From assembly GCA_017854855.1 (NCBI GenBank), contig JAFMGZ010000003.1:83519-147518 (forward strand): DNA of 64,000 nt. Direction: 5' to 3'. A program made the translations under genes and the position numbers. Each line of letters starts with the position of its first letter. Positions within the stretch are counted from its first letter, which is position 1. The notes under the pieces were generated by a model. It searched no databases. It saw only the letters and a program-made list of their open reading frames with translations, and had not been told where the DNA came from. This DNA is from Sulfitobacter sp. Its GTDB lineage: Bacteria > Pseudomonadota > Alphaproteobacteria > Rhodobacterales > Rhodobacteraceae. Of the stretch, positions 51,856 through 61,859 are shown piece by piece.

Positions 51856-53046
51856 TCAGGTCACGCGGCTGCGGACCTTATAGGCATCATTGTCCCACAA
51901 TGCGTTGCTCATCACGTCCTTGATGATCGCGACCGCAGCACTGACATCAGCGCTGTCGACGTAAAGCGGCGTAAAGCCAAAGCGCATGATATCGGGCGCG
52001 CGGAAATCACCGATCACACCGCGATCAATCACCGCCTGCATCGCCGCATAGCCCTGTTCAAAGCGGAACGACACCTGCGAGCCGCGCAGGCTTGCGTCAC
52101 GCGGACTGGCCAGGGTCAGCTCGGGCACATCGCGCTCCACCTCGGCGATGAACTGTTCTTGCAGCGCGATGGAGGCTGTGCGCAGATCCGCCATTTCCAC
52201 CCCTTCCCAGACCTTCATCGCCTCTTGGAGGGCGGCCAGTTGCAGCACCGGCGGCGTGCCGCAGCGCATGCGTTCGACACCTTTGGCAGGCGTATAATTC
52301 AGGTCGAAATCAAACGGGTTTGCATGGCCCAGCCAACCGCTAAGCGCGGGTTCCGCGCTATCTGCCAGATCGGGGCGCACATAGATGAACGCAGGCGCGC
52401 CCGGCCCGCCGTTGAGGTATTTATAGGTACAGCCGACCGCGAATTCGCAGTTGGACCCGGCCAGATCGACGGGAATAGCGCCTGCGGAATGGGCCAGATC
52501 CCAGACCATCACCGCACCTGCGGCATGGGCAAGCTTGGTGATTGCCTTCATGTCATGCATGCGGCCCGTGCGGTAATCGACCTCTGTCAGCATCACCACG
52601 GCGATGTCATCACCAATGGCCCCCGCCACTTCTTCGGGGGCAACGGTGCGCAATTCATAGCCCTGTTCCAGCAAGCCCACCAAACCTTCGGCCATGTAGA
52701 GGTCGCTGGGGAAATTACCGGTATCAGACAGGATCACCCGGCGCTCGGGGCGCATTTTCACCCCTGCCGCCAGCGCCTGATAGACTTTGATCGACAGGGT
52801 ATCGCCCATCACCACTGACCCTTTGGGCGCGCCAATCAGACGGCCCACAGAATCGCCGATGTCCATGGGCATCGCCATCCAGCCTGCCTTGTTCCAGCCG
52901 CCGATCAGCATCTGGGCCCATTCTTCGTTCATCACCTGGGCGACGCGGGCAGGCACGGATTTGGGCATCGGTCCCAATGAATTGCCATCCAGATAGATGA
53001 CACCCTCCGGCAGGATAAACGCTTCTTTATTCAGTACATTCGACAC
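51856..53046 (-). CDS. kynU: Kynureninase
   Basis: A 396-residue PLP enzyme cleaving L-kynurenine to anthranilate and alanine. IYLDGNSLGPMPKSVPARV opens the protein. The cofactor Asp lies in VMVWDLAHSAGAIPVDL, and the Schiff-base Lys is Lys209 in CTYKYLNGGPGAPAFIYV. GWLGHANPFDFDLNYTPA and MRCGTPPVLQLAALQEAM are substrate-side blocks. It starts on the base next to the kynA stop, as the last gene of the operon. It supplies anthranilate to the CoA ligase encoded upstream. Confidence 0.97.
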   Translation of the reverse strand: MSNVLNKEAFILPEGVIYLDGNSLGPMPKSVPARVAQVMNEEWAQMLIGGWNKAGWMAMPMDIGDSVGRLIGAPKGSVVMGDTLSIKVYQALAAGVKMRPERRVILSDTGNFPSDLYMAEGLVGLLEQGYELRTVAPEEVAGAIGDDIAVVMLTEVDYRTGRMHDMKAITKLAHAAGAVMVWDLAHSAGAIPVDLAGSNCEFAVGCTYKYLNGGPGAPAFIYVRPDLADSAEPALSGWLGHANPFDFDLNYTPAKGVERMRCGTPPVLQLAALQEAMKVWEGVEMADLRTASIALQEQFIAEVERDVPELTLASPRDASLRGSQVSFRFEQGYAAMQAVIDRGVIGDFRAPDIMRFGFTPLYVDSADVSAAVAIIKDVMSNALWDNDAYKVRSRVT

Positions 53047-53874
53047 TTACAGTGCTCCTCTGACATGCCACAGCTCGGGGAAAAGCTCCACTTCCAGCAT
53101 CTTGCGCAGATAGGCAACACCGCTGGTGCCGCCAGTGCCGCGCTTGAAGCCGATGATGCGCTCAACGGTGGTGACATGGTTGAACCGCCAGCGGCGGAAA
53201 TAATCCTCAAGATCGACCAGCTTTTCGGCCAATTCATATAGTTCCCAATGGGGTGCGGGGTCTTCATAGACCTTTTGCCACAGATCCTGAACCGCCCTGT
53301 CCGCCTGCCAGTCGGTGGTGCCGGGCGGCCCCGCAAGCGGCTCTGCCCCCAGACGCTGGCACAGAATGTCGATTGCCACCTGGTAAAGGCTGGGCTGGGC
53401 CAATTCCGCGCTCAACGCCTCAAAGGCCAATGGCTTGTGTGCGTGCAGTTTCATCAAGGCCCCGATGCGGTTGCCCAGCAGATATTCCACCAAACGGTAT
53501 TGATGCGACTGAAAGCCGGATGAATTGCCCAAGGAAGGGCGGAAGGCGGTGTATTCGCTGGGCGTCATGGTGCGCAACACGTCCCAGGCCGAATTGAGCT
53601 GTTCAAAGATACGCGCCACCCGGCTGAGCATCTTGAAGGCCGGCTGCAGCTGTCCTGACAGCATGACCTTGCGGGCTTCTTGCAGTTCGTGGATGGCCAG
53701 CCGCATCCACAACTCAGAGGTCTGGTGCTGCACGATAAAAAGCATCTCGTCATGGGCCTCTGACAGCGGATGCTGGGCACTCAGGATCGCGTCCAGGCCC
53801 AGGTAATCACCATAGGACATGTCCTTGGCGAAATCCATTTTCGCCCCTTTGGAGGCGTCGTCAAAGTGGGTCAT
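53047..53874 (-). CDS. kynA: Tryptophan 2,3-dioxygenase
   Basis: A 275-residue haem dioxygenase converting L-tryptophan to N-formylkynurenine. The distal His is His50 in [13 protein letters not shown], the substrate carboxylate Arg is Arg112 in [17 protein letters not shown], and the proximal haem His is His233 in [13 protein letters not shown], followed by the substrate loop [11 protein letters not shown]. All are intact. The start overlaps the CoA ligase stop by 4 bases. An upstream alternative is absent; [10 protein letters not shown] could be a shorter start. Confidence 0.97.
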   Translation of the reverse strand: MTHFDDASKGAKMDFAKDMSYGDYLGLDAILSAQHPLSEAHDEMLFIVQHQTSELWMRLAIHELQEARKVMLSGQLQPAFKMLSRVARIFEQLNSAWDVLRTMTPSEYTAFRPSLGNSSGFQSHQYRLVEYLLGNRIGALMKLHAHKPLAFEALSAELAQPSLYQVAIDILCQRLGAEPLAGPPGTTDWQADRAVQDLWQKVYEDPAPHWELYELAEKLVDLEDYFRRWRFNHVTTVERIIGFKRGTGGTSGVAYLRKMLEVELFPELWHVRGAL

Positions 53875-55490
53875 TTCTGATCTCTCAGGGCAAAGCGCTG
53901 GATCTTGCCAGTCGCTGTTTTCGGCAGCGTTTCGATAAAACGGATGTCGCGGGGGTATTTATAGGGGGCGATGGTGGCCTTCACATGGTCTTGCAGGGCC
54001 TTGACCAGATCCGCATCGCCCCTGAACCCCTCGCTCAGCACGATATGGGCCTGCACGATTGACCCGCGCGCAGCATCCGGCGCGGCAACCACACCGCATT
54101 CACTGACCGCAGGATGGCTAAGCAATGCAGCCTCCACCTCTGGTCCCGCGATATTGTAGCCGGCGCTGATGATCATATCGTCATTGCGCGCGGCAAAATG
54201 CAGATAGCCCTCCGCATCCATGGAAAAGCTGTCGCCGGTGATGTTCCAGCCGTCCTGAACATAAACCGCCTGTCGCGCATCAGCCAGATAGCGACACCCC
54301 GTCGGGCCCCGCACCGCCAGCCGCCCAACCTCGCCGCGCGGCACTTCGCGGCCATCCTCGCCAATCACCTTGGCCTCATAGCCGGTCACGGGCTTGCCGG
54401 TACAGGCGGCCTTGTGATCGTCAAAACTGTTGGAGATGAAGATATGCAACATCTCGGTGGCCCCAATGCCATCCAGCATCGGCTTGCCGGTCTTTTCCTG
54501 CCAGTCATGATAGACTGGCGCGGGCAGGGTTTCTCCGGCGCTGACAGCGGCCCGTAGCGATGACAGATCCGCGCCCTTCTCCATCGCCTGCAGCATCGCG
54601 CGATAGGCCGTAGGCGCGGTAAAACAAACCGTCGCTTTGAATTTCTCAATGATTTCAATCATGTTTGGCGGGCTTGCCGCCTCAAGCAGCGTCGCGGCGG
54701 CCCCGAACCTCAGCGGGAAAATGGCCAGCCCCCCCAACCCAAAGGTAAAGGCCAGGGGCGGCGAGCCCACAAAGACATCCTGGGGCGTCACGCGCAGCAC
54801 CTCGCGCGCATAGCCATCGGCGATGATCAGCAGATCGCGATGAAAATGCATCGTGGCCTTGGGATCACCCGTGGTGCCCGACGTAAAGCCAAGCAGCGCC
54901 ACATCATCCTGCGCCGTTTGCACCGCGTCGAACTGAACCGGTTTTTCCAGCGCCAGCCGGTCCAATTCAGCATCGTGATTGCTGGTCCCATCAAAGCCGA
55001 CCACGCTCTTGAGGTAAGCCGAGGTCTTGGCGCAGGCCGTCATCTCGTCCATCAGGCGCGTGTCGCAAATCGCATGGCTGATCTGTGCCTTGTCGACAAT
55101 CGCCGTCAATTCGCCCGCACGCAGCATCGGCATGGTATTGACCACCACCGCGCCCGCCTTGGTGGCGGCCAGCCAGCAGGCCACCATCGCAGGGTTATTG
55201 GCCGAACGGATCAACACGCGGTTGCCGGGTTTCAGCCCCAGATTATCCACCAACGCATTGGCCAGCTTGTTGGTCCAATCGGCCAGTTCCTTGTAGGTCC
55301 GCCGCCTGCCATTGCCGATCAGCGCCGTATGATCGCCAAAGCCGCGCGCGACCATGGCGTCGGTCAGCTCAACCCCGATGTTCAACCGGTCCGGATAGTC
55401 AAACCCCGCCAACAGCAGATCAGGCCACAAGGCCGGATCAGGCAGATTATCGCGGGTGAATGTATCGCTATGGGCTGATGGTCTGAGCAT
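53871..55490 (-). CDS. Benzoate/2-aminobenzoate-CoA ligase (AMP-forming)
   Basis: A 539-residue ligase of the benzoate-CoA ligase family: [20 protein letters not shown] (A3), the family-typical [29 protein letters not shown] (A5), [31 protein letters not shown] (A7-A8) and the C-terminal [13 protein letters not shown] with catalytic Lys. In this operon the natural substrate is probably anthranilate, made by KynU, giving 2-aminobenzoyl-CoA. The start at 55490 is 5 bp downstream of the acyl-CoA dehydrogenase gene; the longer frame is spurious. Confidence 0.9.
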   Translation of the reverse strand: MLRPSAHSDTFTRDNLPDPALWPDLLLAGFDYPDRLNIGVELTDAMVARGFGDHTALIGNGRRRTYKELADWTNKLANALVDNLGLKPGNRVLIRSANNPAMVACWLAATKAGAVVVNTMPMLRAGELTAIVDKAQISHAICDTRLMDEMTACAKTSAYLKSVVGFDGTSNHDAELDRLALEKPVQFDAVQTAQDDVALLGFTSGTTGDPKATMHFHRDLLIIADGYAREVLRVTPQDVFVGSPPLAFTFGLGGLAIFPLRFGAAATLLEAASPPNMIEIIEKFKATVCFTAPTAYRAMLQAMEKGADLSSLRAAVSAGETLPAPVYHDWQEKTGKPMLDGIGATEMLHIFISNSFDDHKAACTGKPVTGYEAKVIGEDGREVPRGEVGRLAVRGPTGCRYLADARQAVYVQDGWNITGDSFSMDAEGYLHFAARNDDMIISAGYNIAGPEVEAALLSHPAVSECGVVAAPDAARGSIVQAHIVLSEGFRGDADLVKALQDHVKATIAPYKYPRDIRFIETLPKTATGKIQRFALRDQK

Positions 55491-55494
55491 GGTG

Positions 55495-56643
55495 CTATCT
55501 CCCCCCAAGTGTCTGACGTGCAATGACAACGCGCTGAACATCGGAGGCACCTTCATAAATCCGTAGCGCGCGGATTTCACGGTAGAGGCTTTCAACCATC
55601 TGGCCGTGGCGCACCCCGTCCCCGCCATGCAACTGCACCGCCTTGTCAATGACCGACTGCGCATGATCGGTGGCAAAAAGCTTGGCCATCGCCGCCTCGC
55701 GCGTCACCCGCGCAGCCCCTGAATCCTTGGCCCAGGCCGCGCGGTAGATCAGCAGGGCGCTGGCATCAATATCCACCGCCATATCCGCAATATGGCCCTG
55801 CACCATCTGCAAGTCACTCAATGGGGCCCCCTGGACCTTGCGGCTGGTCACCCGGCTGATCGCCTCATCCAAGGCGCGGCGCGCAAACCCCAAAGCGGCG
55901 GCGGCAACCGTAGACCGGAATACATCCAGAACCGACATGGCAATGCCAAAGCCCTTGCCCCGCTCCCCGATCAAGGCAGACCCCGGCACTTTCACCCCGT
56001 CAAAATGCAATGTCGCCAAAGGATGCGGTGCCATGACCTGCAGCCGCTCTTCCACAATCAATCCCGGCGTATCGGCGGGCACCACAAAGGCCGACAACCC
56101 CTTGGCCCCCGGACCCTCTCCTGTGCGCGCAAAAACCGTATAGACATCGGCGATCCCGCCATTGGAAATCCAGGTCTTGCGCCCGTCCAGCACGAAACCA
56201 TTGCCATCCGTCGCGGCCGTCATCGTTGAACTGGCCACATCCGATCCCGATTGCGGCTCGGTCAAGGCAAAGGCCGATATCGCCTGCCCAGAACGCGTCA
56301 AAGGCAACCAGTCCGCCTGCTGCTCGGCTGTCCCAAAGAGCGAAATCGCCCCCGTCCCCAGCCCCTGCATGGCAAAAACAAAATCAGCCAACCCATCATA
56401 TCGCGCCAAAGTCTCGCGGATCAGACACAGGCTGCGCACATCCAGGCTTTGTCCCGCAGGGGCCCCCGAATGCTGCAACCAGCCCCCGTCCCCCAACATC
56501 GCCACCAGGGATCTGCATGCGGCATCCGTATCCGCATGATCCACCCCCGACAGCTTTTCTGCCGCCCAGAGATCCAGCGCATCTGCCAGTTCCCGATGCC
56601 GTGCCTCAAAAAACGGCCAGGTCAAAAAACTACGGTCTGCCAT
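55495..56643 (-). CDS. Acyl-CoA dehydrogenase family protein
   Basis: A 382-residue flavin acyl-CoA dehydrogenase. FAD/acyl motifs: [43 protein letters not shown] and [39 protein letters not shown] (C-terminal signature). The usual catalytic Glu position is in the YEGASDVQR region or the earlier alternative; the substrate class cannot be fixed by eye. Placed after 2-aminobenzoyl-CoA dearomatisation, it may oxidise the alicyclic CoA ester. It is 73 bp downstream of the crotonase gene, the only sizeable gap in the operon. Confidence 0.9.
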   Translation of the reverse strand: MADRSFLTWPFFEARHRELADALDLWAAEKLSGVDHADTDAACRSLVAMLGDGGWLQHSGAPAGQSLDVRSLCLIRETLARYDGLADFVFAMQGLGTGAISLFGTAEQQADWLPLTRSGQAISAFALTEPQSGSDVASSTMTAATDGNGFVLDGRKTWISNGGIADVYTVFARTGEGPGAKGLSAFVVPADTPGLIVEERLQVMAPHPLATLHFDGVKVPGSALIGERGKGFGIAMSVLDVFRSTVAAAALGFARRALDEAISRVTSRKVQGAPLSDLQMVQGHIADMAVDIDASALLIYRAAWAKDSGAARVTREAAMAKLFATDHAQSVIDKAVQLHGGDGVRHGQMVESLYREIRALRIYEGASDVQRVVIARQTLGGR

Positions 56644-56716
56644 TATCCATCCCCCCCGGGCTTCATCTTGCCAATAAACTCATGCCGAACACCTGCCCCA
56701 AACCGGACCCAGGTGT

Positions 56717-57517
56717 TCAATCCCCTTCAAACACAGGGCGCTCTTTCGCCACAAAGGCCTTGTAGGCCCGCTCAAAATCACCGGTCTGCATACAGATCGC
56801 CTGCGCCTGGGCCTCCGCCTCGATCGCCTGTTCGATCGACATCGACCATTCCTGCGCCAGCATCGTCTTGGTCATCATATGGGCAAAGTTCGGCCCCGCC
56901 TGGATTTGCTTGGCCAGGGCCTGCGCCTCAGCGTCCAGATCAGCAGCTGCCGCCAACCGGTTGAAAAAGCCCCAGCGCTCGCCCTCATCCGCAGACATTG
57001 ACCGCCCCGTATACAGCAGTTCCGCCGCACGGGTCTGACCGATGATACGCGGCAGGATCGCGCAGGCCCCCATGTCACAACCCGCAAGCCCCACACGGGT
57101 AAACAGGAACGCGGTCTTGGCCTCCGGTGTGGCCAGCCGCAAGTCGGATGCCATGGCAATGATCGCGCCTGCGCCCACGCAGATCCCGTCGATGGCAGCG
57201 ATCACCGGCTTGCCGCAATTGACAATCGCCTTGACCAGATCGCCGGTCATGCGGGTGAACCGCAGCAGCTCCTTCATGTTCATCCGCGTCAGAGGGCCGA
57301 TGATATCATGCACATCTCCGCCAGAGCTGAAGTTGCCGCCATTTGATCCAAAGACCACAACATCCACGTCATCGGCATAGACCAGATCACGGAACCAGTC
57401 GCGCAGCTCGGCGTAGCTGTCAAAGGTCAGCGGGTTCTTGCGATCAGGCCGGTCCAGCCGCACGGTTGCAATGCCGTCCTCGATCTCACAAAGAAAATGT
57501 TTTACATCACTGCGCAT
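56717..57517 (-). CDS. Enoyl-CoA hydratase/isomerase (crotonase) family protein, atypical active site
   Basis: A 266-residue crotonase-fold protein: [35 protein letters not shown] (oxyanion-hole region) and [27 protein letters not shown]. The two Glu residues used by hydratases appear to be absent: the GGGCE position reads GAGAI, and the second aligns with FTRVGL. An Asp occurs just after, in [12 protein letters not shown]. This suggests a hydrolase- or isomerase-like reaction, perhaps ring opening of the dearomatised 2-aminobenzoyl-CoA product. That is inference. It overlaps the MarR gene by 11 bases. Confidence 0.88.
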   Translation of the reverse strand: MRSDVKHFLCEIEDGIATVRLDRPDRKNPLTFDSYAELRDWFRDLVYADDVDVVVFGSNGGNFSSGGDVHDIIGPLTRMNMKELLRFTRMTGDLVKAIVNCGKPVIAAIDGICVGAGAIIAMASDLRLATPEAKTAFLFTRVGLAGCDMGACAILPRIIGQTRAAELLYTGRSMSADEGERWGFFNRLAAAADLDAEAQALAKQIQAGPNFAHMMTKTMLAQEWSMSIEQAIEAEAQAQAICMQTGDFERAYKAFVAKERPVFEGD

Positions 57518-57980
57518 GGGCGTCTTCCTTTTGTTTTGTCTGTGCATCGGCGGCATCGGCAAAAGCCTGCAGCCGCGCGGCCATGGTGCGCGCTTCATCC
57601 GCGCTCACGCCGTGCAGCATCTCGTCGATCCAATCCTCATGGGACATGGCCTGTTTTTCAAATTCCGCCTGTCCCGCTGCGGTCAGCCGCAGCACCATGG
57701 CGCGGCGGTCGCCGGGCACGGGGATGCGTTCGACCAGCCCCTCTTCGCTCAGGCGATCGGCGATGCCGGTGACATTGCCGTTGGACACGCGCAGCACCCC
57801 GCTAAGCTGGCTCATCTTCAGCCCTTCGGCATGGCGCGACAGGGCCGCCATCACGTCAAAGCGCGGCAGCGTTGTGTTGTATTCACGGCGCAATCTGTCA
57901 CGCAGCTGTGTCTCTACCCCGCGCACCACTTTCAGCAGGCGCAACCAAAGGCGCACACGGTCCTTGGAGCTTGTGGTCAT
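57507..57980 (-). CDS. MarR-family transcriptional regulator
   Basis: A 157-residue MarR-type winged-helix protein: [67 protein letters not shown] contains helix 3 (recognition), the wing with D-R-R, and the dimerisation helices. In relatives near benzoyl- or aminobenzoyl-CoA pathways the effector is the CoA ester; here that is a reasonable guess. It is embedded in the operon, overlapping both neighbours, so it is autoregulated with it if it binds the promoter upstream of 60984. Confidence 0.93.
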   Translation of the reverse strand: MTTSSKDRVRLWLRLLKVVRGVETQLRDRLRREYNTTLPRFDVMAALSRHAEGLKMSQLSGVLRVSNGNVTGIADRLSEEGLVERIPVPGDRRAMVLRLTAAGQAEFEKQAMSHEDWIDEMLHGVSADEARTMAARLQAFADAADAQTKQKEDAHAQ

Positions 57981-58696
57981 ATCTCTCCCCCCGACACAGA
58001 CAGCGCATGACCGTTGACCATGGACGAGCCGGGGGATGCGAGAAAATCGACGGCCGCGACCACTTCGTCCGGCGTGATCATGCGGCGCATCGGATTGCCG
58101 CCGACAACCAGTTTCTCGGCCTTTTCGCGGGGAACATCCATGCGTTTCATCACGCCGTCCACTGCCGCTTGGCCCATGTCGGTATCAACAAAACCGGGGC
58201 AAACCGCATTGCAGGTCACACCGGTGCGCGCCACTTCTACTGCCAGGGACCGCACAAGCCCCAACACCCCGTGTTTGGCGGCCGAATAGGCCGCGATATT
58301 GCCGCCGCCCTTGAGGCTGGCCGTTGAGGCGATGGCAATCAGCCGCCCGCCTGGCTGCATGCCCTTGAGCGCCTCGCGAAACGTCAAGAACACCCCCGTC
58401 AGGTTTACCGCCAATGTGTTGTTCCAAACCTCCAGTGGCGTGTCGACCACGCGCATGCCGGTGCCCGAACCTGCATTGGCCACCACCACATCAAAGGGCG
58501 TGGCAAACAGCGATTTCACCGCCGCCTCATCGGTGACATCGACGGCCTTGCAGGTCATCCCGCGCCCGCCGTCGGTTTCCAACAGCGCATCCATGCGCCG
58601 CCCCGAGATCGTGACCGCGTCGCCCTGATCTGCGAAGTGCCGCGCAATCGCGCGTCCGATGCCCGACCCGCCGCCCGTGACCAATACCTGTCTCAT
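57977..58696 (-). CDS. Short-chain dehydrogenase/reductase
   Basis: A 239-residue [20 protein letters not shown] (NAD(P)-binding), [11 protein letters not shown], catalytic Ser in IAIASTAS, Tyr-Lys in YSAAKHGVL and a C-terminal [12 protein letters not shown]. Position 2 of the operon, after the monooxygenase/reductase, suggests it acts on the alicyclic hydroxy/oxo-CoA intermediate. The start at 58696 ([10 protein letters not shown]) overlaps the upstream stop by 4 bases. Upstream in-frame codons add an Arg-rich, non-family extension. Confidence 0.93.
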   Translation of the reverse strand: MRQVLVTGGGSGIGRAIARHFADQGDAVTISGRRMDALLETDGGRGMTCKAVDVTDEAAVKSLFATPFDVVVANAGSGTGMRVVDTPLEVWNNTLAVNLTGVFLTFREALKGMQPGGRLIAIASTASLKGGGNIAAYSAAKHGVLGLVRSLAVEVARTGVTCNAVCPGFVDTDMGQAAVDGVMKRMDVPREKAEKLVVGGNPMRRMITPDEVVAAVDFLASPGSSMVNGHALSVSGGEI

Positions 58697-60984
58697 ACCT
58701 GCTCCATCTCTGCGGCGCGGTCGGCCAGCCGCCACGCCTGATCCCTGCCCGCCTCGTAAGGCAAAGGCCATTTTGCATGGCGATCACCAATTTCCGCCCC
58801 CGCATGCAGGGTCCAGTAAGGATCAGACAGATGGGGGCGCGCAAGGCAAACCAGATCGGCGCGTCCCGCCATCAGGATCGAATTGACGTGATCAGGCTCA
58901 TAGATATTGCCCACGGCCATCGTCTTGATCCCGCCTTCGTTTCGGATGCGGTCAGAGAAGGGCGTCTGGAACATACGCCCGTAGACAGGCTTGCCCTGGG
59001 TTGAGGTCTGACCGGCTGAGACGTCGATGATATCGGCCCCGGCGGCCTCAAACATCTTTGCGATTTCAACGGCTTGCTCTGGTGTGACCCCATCATCCCC
59101 GGCCCAGTCAGAGGCAGAGATACGCACCGACATCGGCTTGGCTTCGGGCCAGACCGCGCGCATGGCCGCGAAAACCTCCAGCGGATACCGCATGCGGTTT
59201 TCCAGACTGCCGCCATAGGCGTCATCGCGCGTGTTGGACAGCGGCGAGATGAAGGAAGAGATGAAATAGCCATGCGCTGCATGCAGTTCGATCATGTCAA
59301 ACCCTGCGCGATCGGCCATTTGTGCCGCCGCTACGAATTCGTCGCGAATCCGGTCCATATCGGCACGGGTGGCAGCGCGGGGTGTGGCATTTTCATCTGA
59401 CCACGGGATGGCCGAGGCGGACAGGATCGGCCAATTGCCCTCGACCAGCGGCAGATCCATGCCTTCCCAGCCGATGCGGGTCGAACCCTTGCGCCCCGCA
59501 TGACCGATCTGGCAGCAAATCTTGGCCTCTGTCTCGGCATGCACAAAACCTGTCAGCCGCGCCCAGGCGGCCTCATGTTCGGGCGCATAGAGCCCCGGAC
59601 AGCCCGGCGTGATCCGACCCTCGGCCGACACGCAGGTCATCTCGGTATAGACCAGCGCGGCACCACCCTTGGCGCGTTCGCCGTAGTGGATCAGATGCCA
59701 GTCCGTCGGACAGCCGTCGACCGCCTTGTACTGGGCCATGGGGGAGACGACGATGCGGTTTTCCAGCTTCATGTCGCGCAGCCTGAAGGGTGCGAACATG
59801 GGCGCGCGCGCAGGCGCATTGCTGCCCGCACCGGCCTGCTGCATGAACCAGCGCTCGGCACTCTCAAGCCATTTGGGATCGCGGGCGCGCAGGTTTTCAT
59901 GGCTGATCCGCTGGGACCGGGTCAGCATGGAATAGTTCAACTGCACCGGGTTCAGATCCAGATAGCGTTCCACATCCTCGAACCATTCCAATGAGTTACG
60001 TGCAGCAGATTGCAGGCGCAGCACCTCAAGACGCCGTGCAGCCTCGTATTTCTCAAAGGCGGTTCCGATGTCTGTTTCGGCATTCACGTGATCGGCCAGC
60101 GAAATCGCTGATTCCAGCGCCAGCTTGGTTCCCGACCCGATTGAGAAATGCGCCGTGGCGGCCGCATCGCCCAAAAGCACCACATTCTGGTGGTGCCAAG
60201 TTTCGCACAGCACGCGGGGGAATTTGATCCAGGCCGACCCGCGAATGTGGTTGGCATTGGTCATCAGCGCATGACCACCCAGGTGATCCTTGAACACCTC
60301 TTCGCAGATTGCGATGGTTTCTTGCTGGGACATCTGGCCAAAGCCGAAGTTGTCAAAGGTCTGCTGGCTGCATTCCACGATGAAAGTCGCGGTATCTTCG
60401 TCGAACTGATAGGCATGGACCCAAAGCCAGCCCTTGTCCGTCTTTTCAAAGATAAAGGTAAAGGCGTCATCGAATTTCTGATGGGTACCCAGCCAGATGA
60501 ACTGGCATTTGCGCACGTCGATGTCGGGTTTGAAAGTGTCCTGGAATTCCAGCCGAGTCTTGGAGTTCAGCCCGTCGCAGGCCACAACCATGTCGTAATC
60601 GTCCATGTAATGGGCCGCATCCTGCACTTCGGTCTCGAACTGCAAATCAACGCCCAGTTCGCGGGCGCGGGCCTGCAAGATCATCAACAGCCGTTTGCGC
60701 CCGATGCCGCAGAACCCATGACCAGAACTGACCGTCTTTTCGCCTTTGTAGATCAGGGCCATATCGTCCCAATAGGCAAAATGCTTGCGAATTTCCGCAG
60801 CAGACACCGGGTCGTTCGCCTGAAGGTTATTCAAGGTTTCATCTGACAGCACCACGCCCCAGCCGAAGGTATCATCGGGCTTGTTACGCTCAAGCACCGT
60901 GATCTCGGCCTGCGGGTTTCGCAGTTTCAGTGAGATGCCAAAATAAAGGCCCGCAGGCCCGCCGCCCAAACAGATTGCACGCAT
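58693..60984 (-). CDS. Bifunctional 2-aminobenzoyl-CoA monooxygenase/reductase-type flavoprotein (salicylyl-CoA 5-hydroxylase family)
   Basis: A 763-residue two-domain flavoprotein. Residues ~1-375 are an FAD monooxygenase: [21 protein letters not shown] (dinucleotide fold), [14 protein letters not shown] and [25 protein letters not shown] (GD motif). Residues ~390-763 are an Old Yellow Enzyme-type reductase: [59 protein letters not shown] and [32 protein letters not shown]. The family hydroxylates and reduces 2-aminobenzoyl-CoA or 5-hydroxylates salicylyl-CoA. Co-transcription with kynA/kynU favours 2-aminobenzoyl-CoA. It is the first gene of the operon. Confidence 0.94.
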   Translation of the reverse strand: MRAICLGGGPAGLYFGISLKLRNPQAEITVLERNKPDDTFGWGVVLSDETLNNLQANDPVSAAEIRKHFAYWDDMALIYKGEKTVSSGHGFCGIGRKRLLMILQARARELGVDLQFETEVQDAAHYMDDYDMVVACDGLNSKTRLEFQDTFKPDIDVRKCQFIWLGTHQKFDDAFTFIFEKTDKGWLWVHAYQFDEDTATFIVECSQQTFDNFGFGQMSQQETIAICEEVFKDHLGGHALMTNANHIRGSAWIKFPRVLCETWHHQNVVLLGDAAATAHFSIGSGTKLALESAISLADHVNAETDIGTAFEKYEAARRLEVLRLQSAARNSLEWFEDVERYLDLNPVQLNYSMLTRSQRISHENLRARDPKWLESAERWFMQQAGAGSNAPARAPMFAPFRLRDMKLENRIVVSPMAQYKAVDGCPTDWHLIHYGERAKGGAALVYTEMTCVSAEGRITPGCPGLYAPEHEAAWARLTGFVHAETEAKICCQIGHAGRKGSTRIGWEGMDLPLVEGNWPILSASAIPWSDENATPRAATRADMDRIRDEFVAAAQMADRAGFDMIELHAAHGYFISSFISPLSNTRDDAYGGSLENRMRYPLEVFAAMRAVWPEAKPMSVRISASDWAGDDGVTPEQAVEIAKMFEAAGADIIDVSAGQTSTQGKPVYGRMFQTPFSDRIRNEGGIKTMAVGNIYEPDHVNSILMAGRADLVCLARPHLSDPYWTLHAGAEIGDRHAKWPLPYEAGRDQAWRLADRAAEMEQV

Positions 60985-61080
60985 ATCGCTTCCCCCCAAT
61001 CAGGTGTGATAAGGTCAAAGCTATGCCCAAAGACTTCATGCTTCAAGCAAAAATATTTTATATCTAAAACAATTTTCGAT
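60985..61080 (-). promoter_or_regulatory. Upstream region of the tryptophan/anthranilate operon
   Basis: A 96-bp gap between the operon's first gene and the end of lysE, very A+T-rich from about 61040 to 61080 (ATATTTTATATCTAAAAC on plus). A GGGGGGAAG ribosome binding site precedes the start at 60984. A TATAAA-like -10 is present on the minus strand near 61055-61062. A MarR-type operator is expected here, but only weak dyad symmetry was seen. Confidence 0.45.
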
Positions 61081-61677
61081 CTAGAGAAAAATCAATACCG
61101 AACTGGCAGCCATCAAGGCGGCCATCGCGGTCATAAAGACGCGCCACATCGTATCGGATTTCAGCAAAACCGATAGCGCCTGCCCTGCCGCCGTCCAGAA
61201 CAGGCAGACCAGCACATTGAGGCCGGTAAAGACGATGAACATCCGCACGGCCTCGGCTTGGGGTGACAGGCCGATGCCAAAGCCCGCAGCGGCCGCAATG
61301 GTGACCGCCCAGAGTTTGGGGTTCACCGCCTGAAACAGGATGGCCTGCACAAAGGTAAAGGGTTTGCCGGGGTCCGCCGCGCGCCCTGCCCGGCCCGCCT
61401 TGGCGGTTTTCCAGGCCAGCCAGATGATCCACAGGGCCGCCGCGATCTGAAAGCTGAGCTTGAACGCGGGAGCCGCCAAAAGCGCTGTGCCCACGCCCAA
61501 GGCACTTGCCACCGCCAACAGCCCGGTCCCGACCGGCACGCCCAGCAAATGCGGCAAAGTGGCCCGAAAACCAAAGCGCGCCCCAGATGCGGTCAGCAGC
61601 AATACATTCGGCCCCGGAGAGAACAGGCCGGCAAATGCGAACACCATCAGAGGAAGTGAAAGACCGATCATGCGCAT
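61081..61677 (-). CDS. LysE family amino-acid/small-molecule exporter
   Basis: A 198-residue protein with six TM segments and the LysE/RhtB signature: LMVFAFAGLFSPGPNVLLLTASGARFGFRATLPHLLGVPVG (FxPGPN motif, residues ~15-35) and FVQAILFQAVNPKLWAVTIAAAAG (NPK). It exports an amino acid or analogue by cation antiport; the specificity is unknown. It lies upstream of the tryptophan-degradation operon on the same strand, with its own start at 61677. A shorter start (MIGLSLP at 61671) is possible. Confidence 0.93.
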   Translation of the reverse strand: MRMIGLSLPLMVFAFAGLFSPGPNVLLLTASGARFGFRATLPHLLGVPVGTGLLAVASALGVGTALLAAPAFKLSFQIAAALWIIWLAWKTAKAGRAGRAADPGKPFTFVQAILFQAVNPKLWAVTIAAAAGFGIGLSPQAEAVRMFIVFTGLNVLVCLFWTAAGQALSVLLKSDTMWRVFMTAMAALMAASSVLIFL

Positions 61678-61859
61678 ATCCCTATCTCACGCAAAATGGC
61701 TTGTCGCCAGCAAATCTATCATGGGCCGCGCAGGGCCAGAGCGCCGTGATAATTTATCTGCTCACAGGTTTATGTTCAAACCCCGCCCCCGCTGATCTAT
61801 GACGGTTTCAGCCAGCCCCACGATTGGGCTGCCCCCAGAACTGCGACAACAGGACCAAG

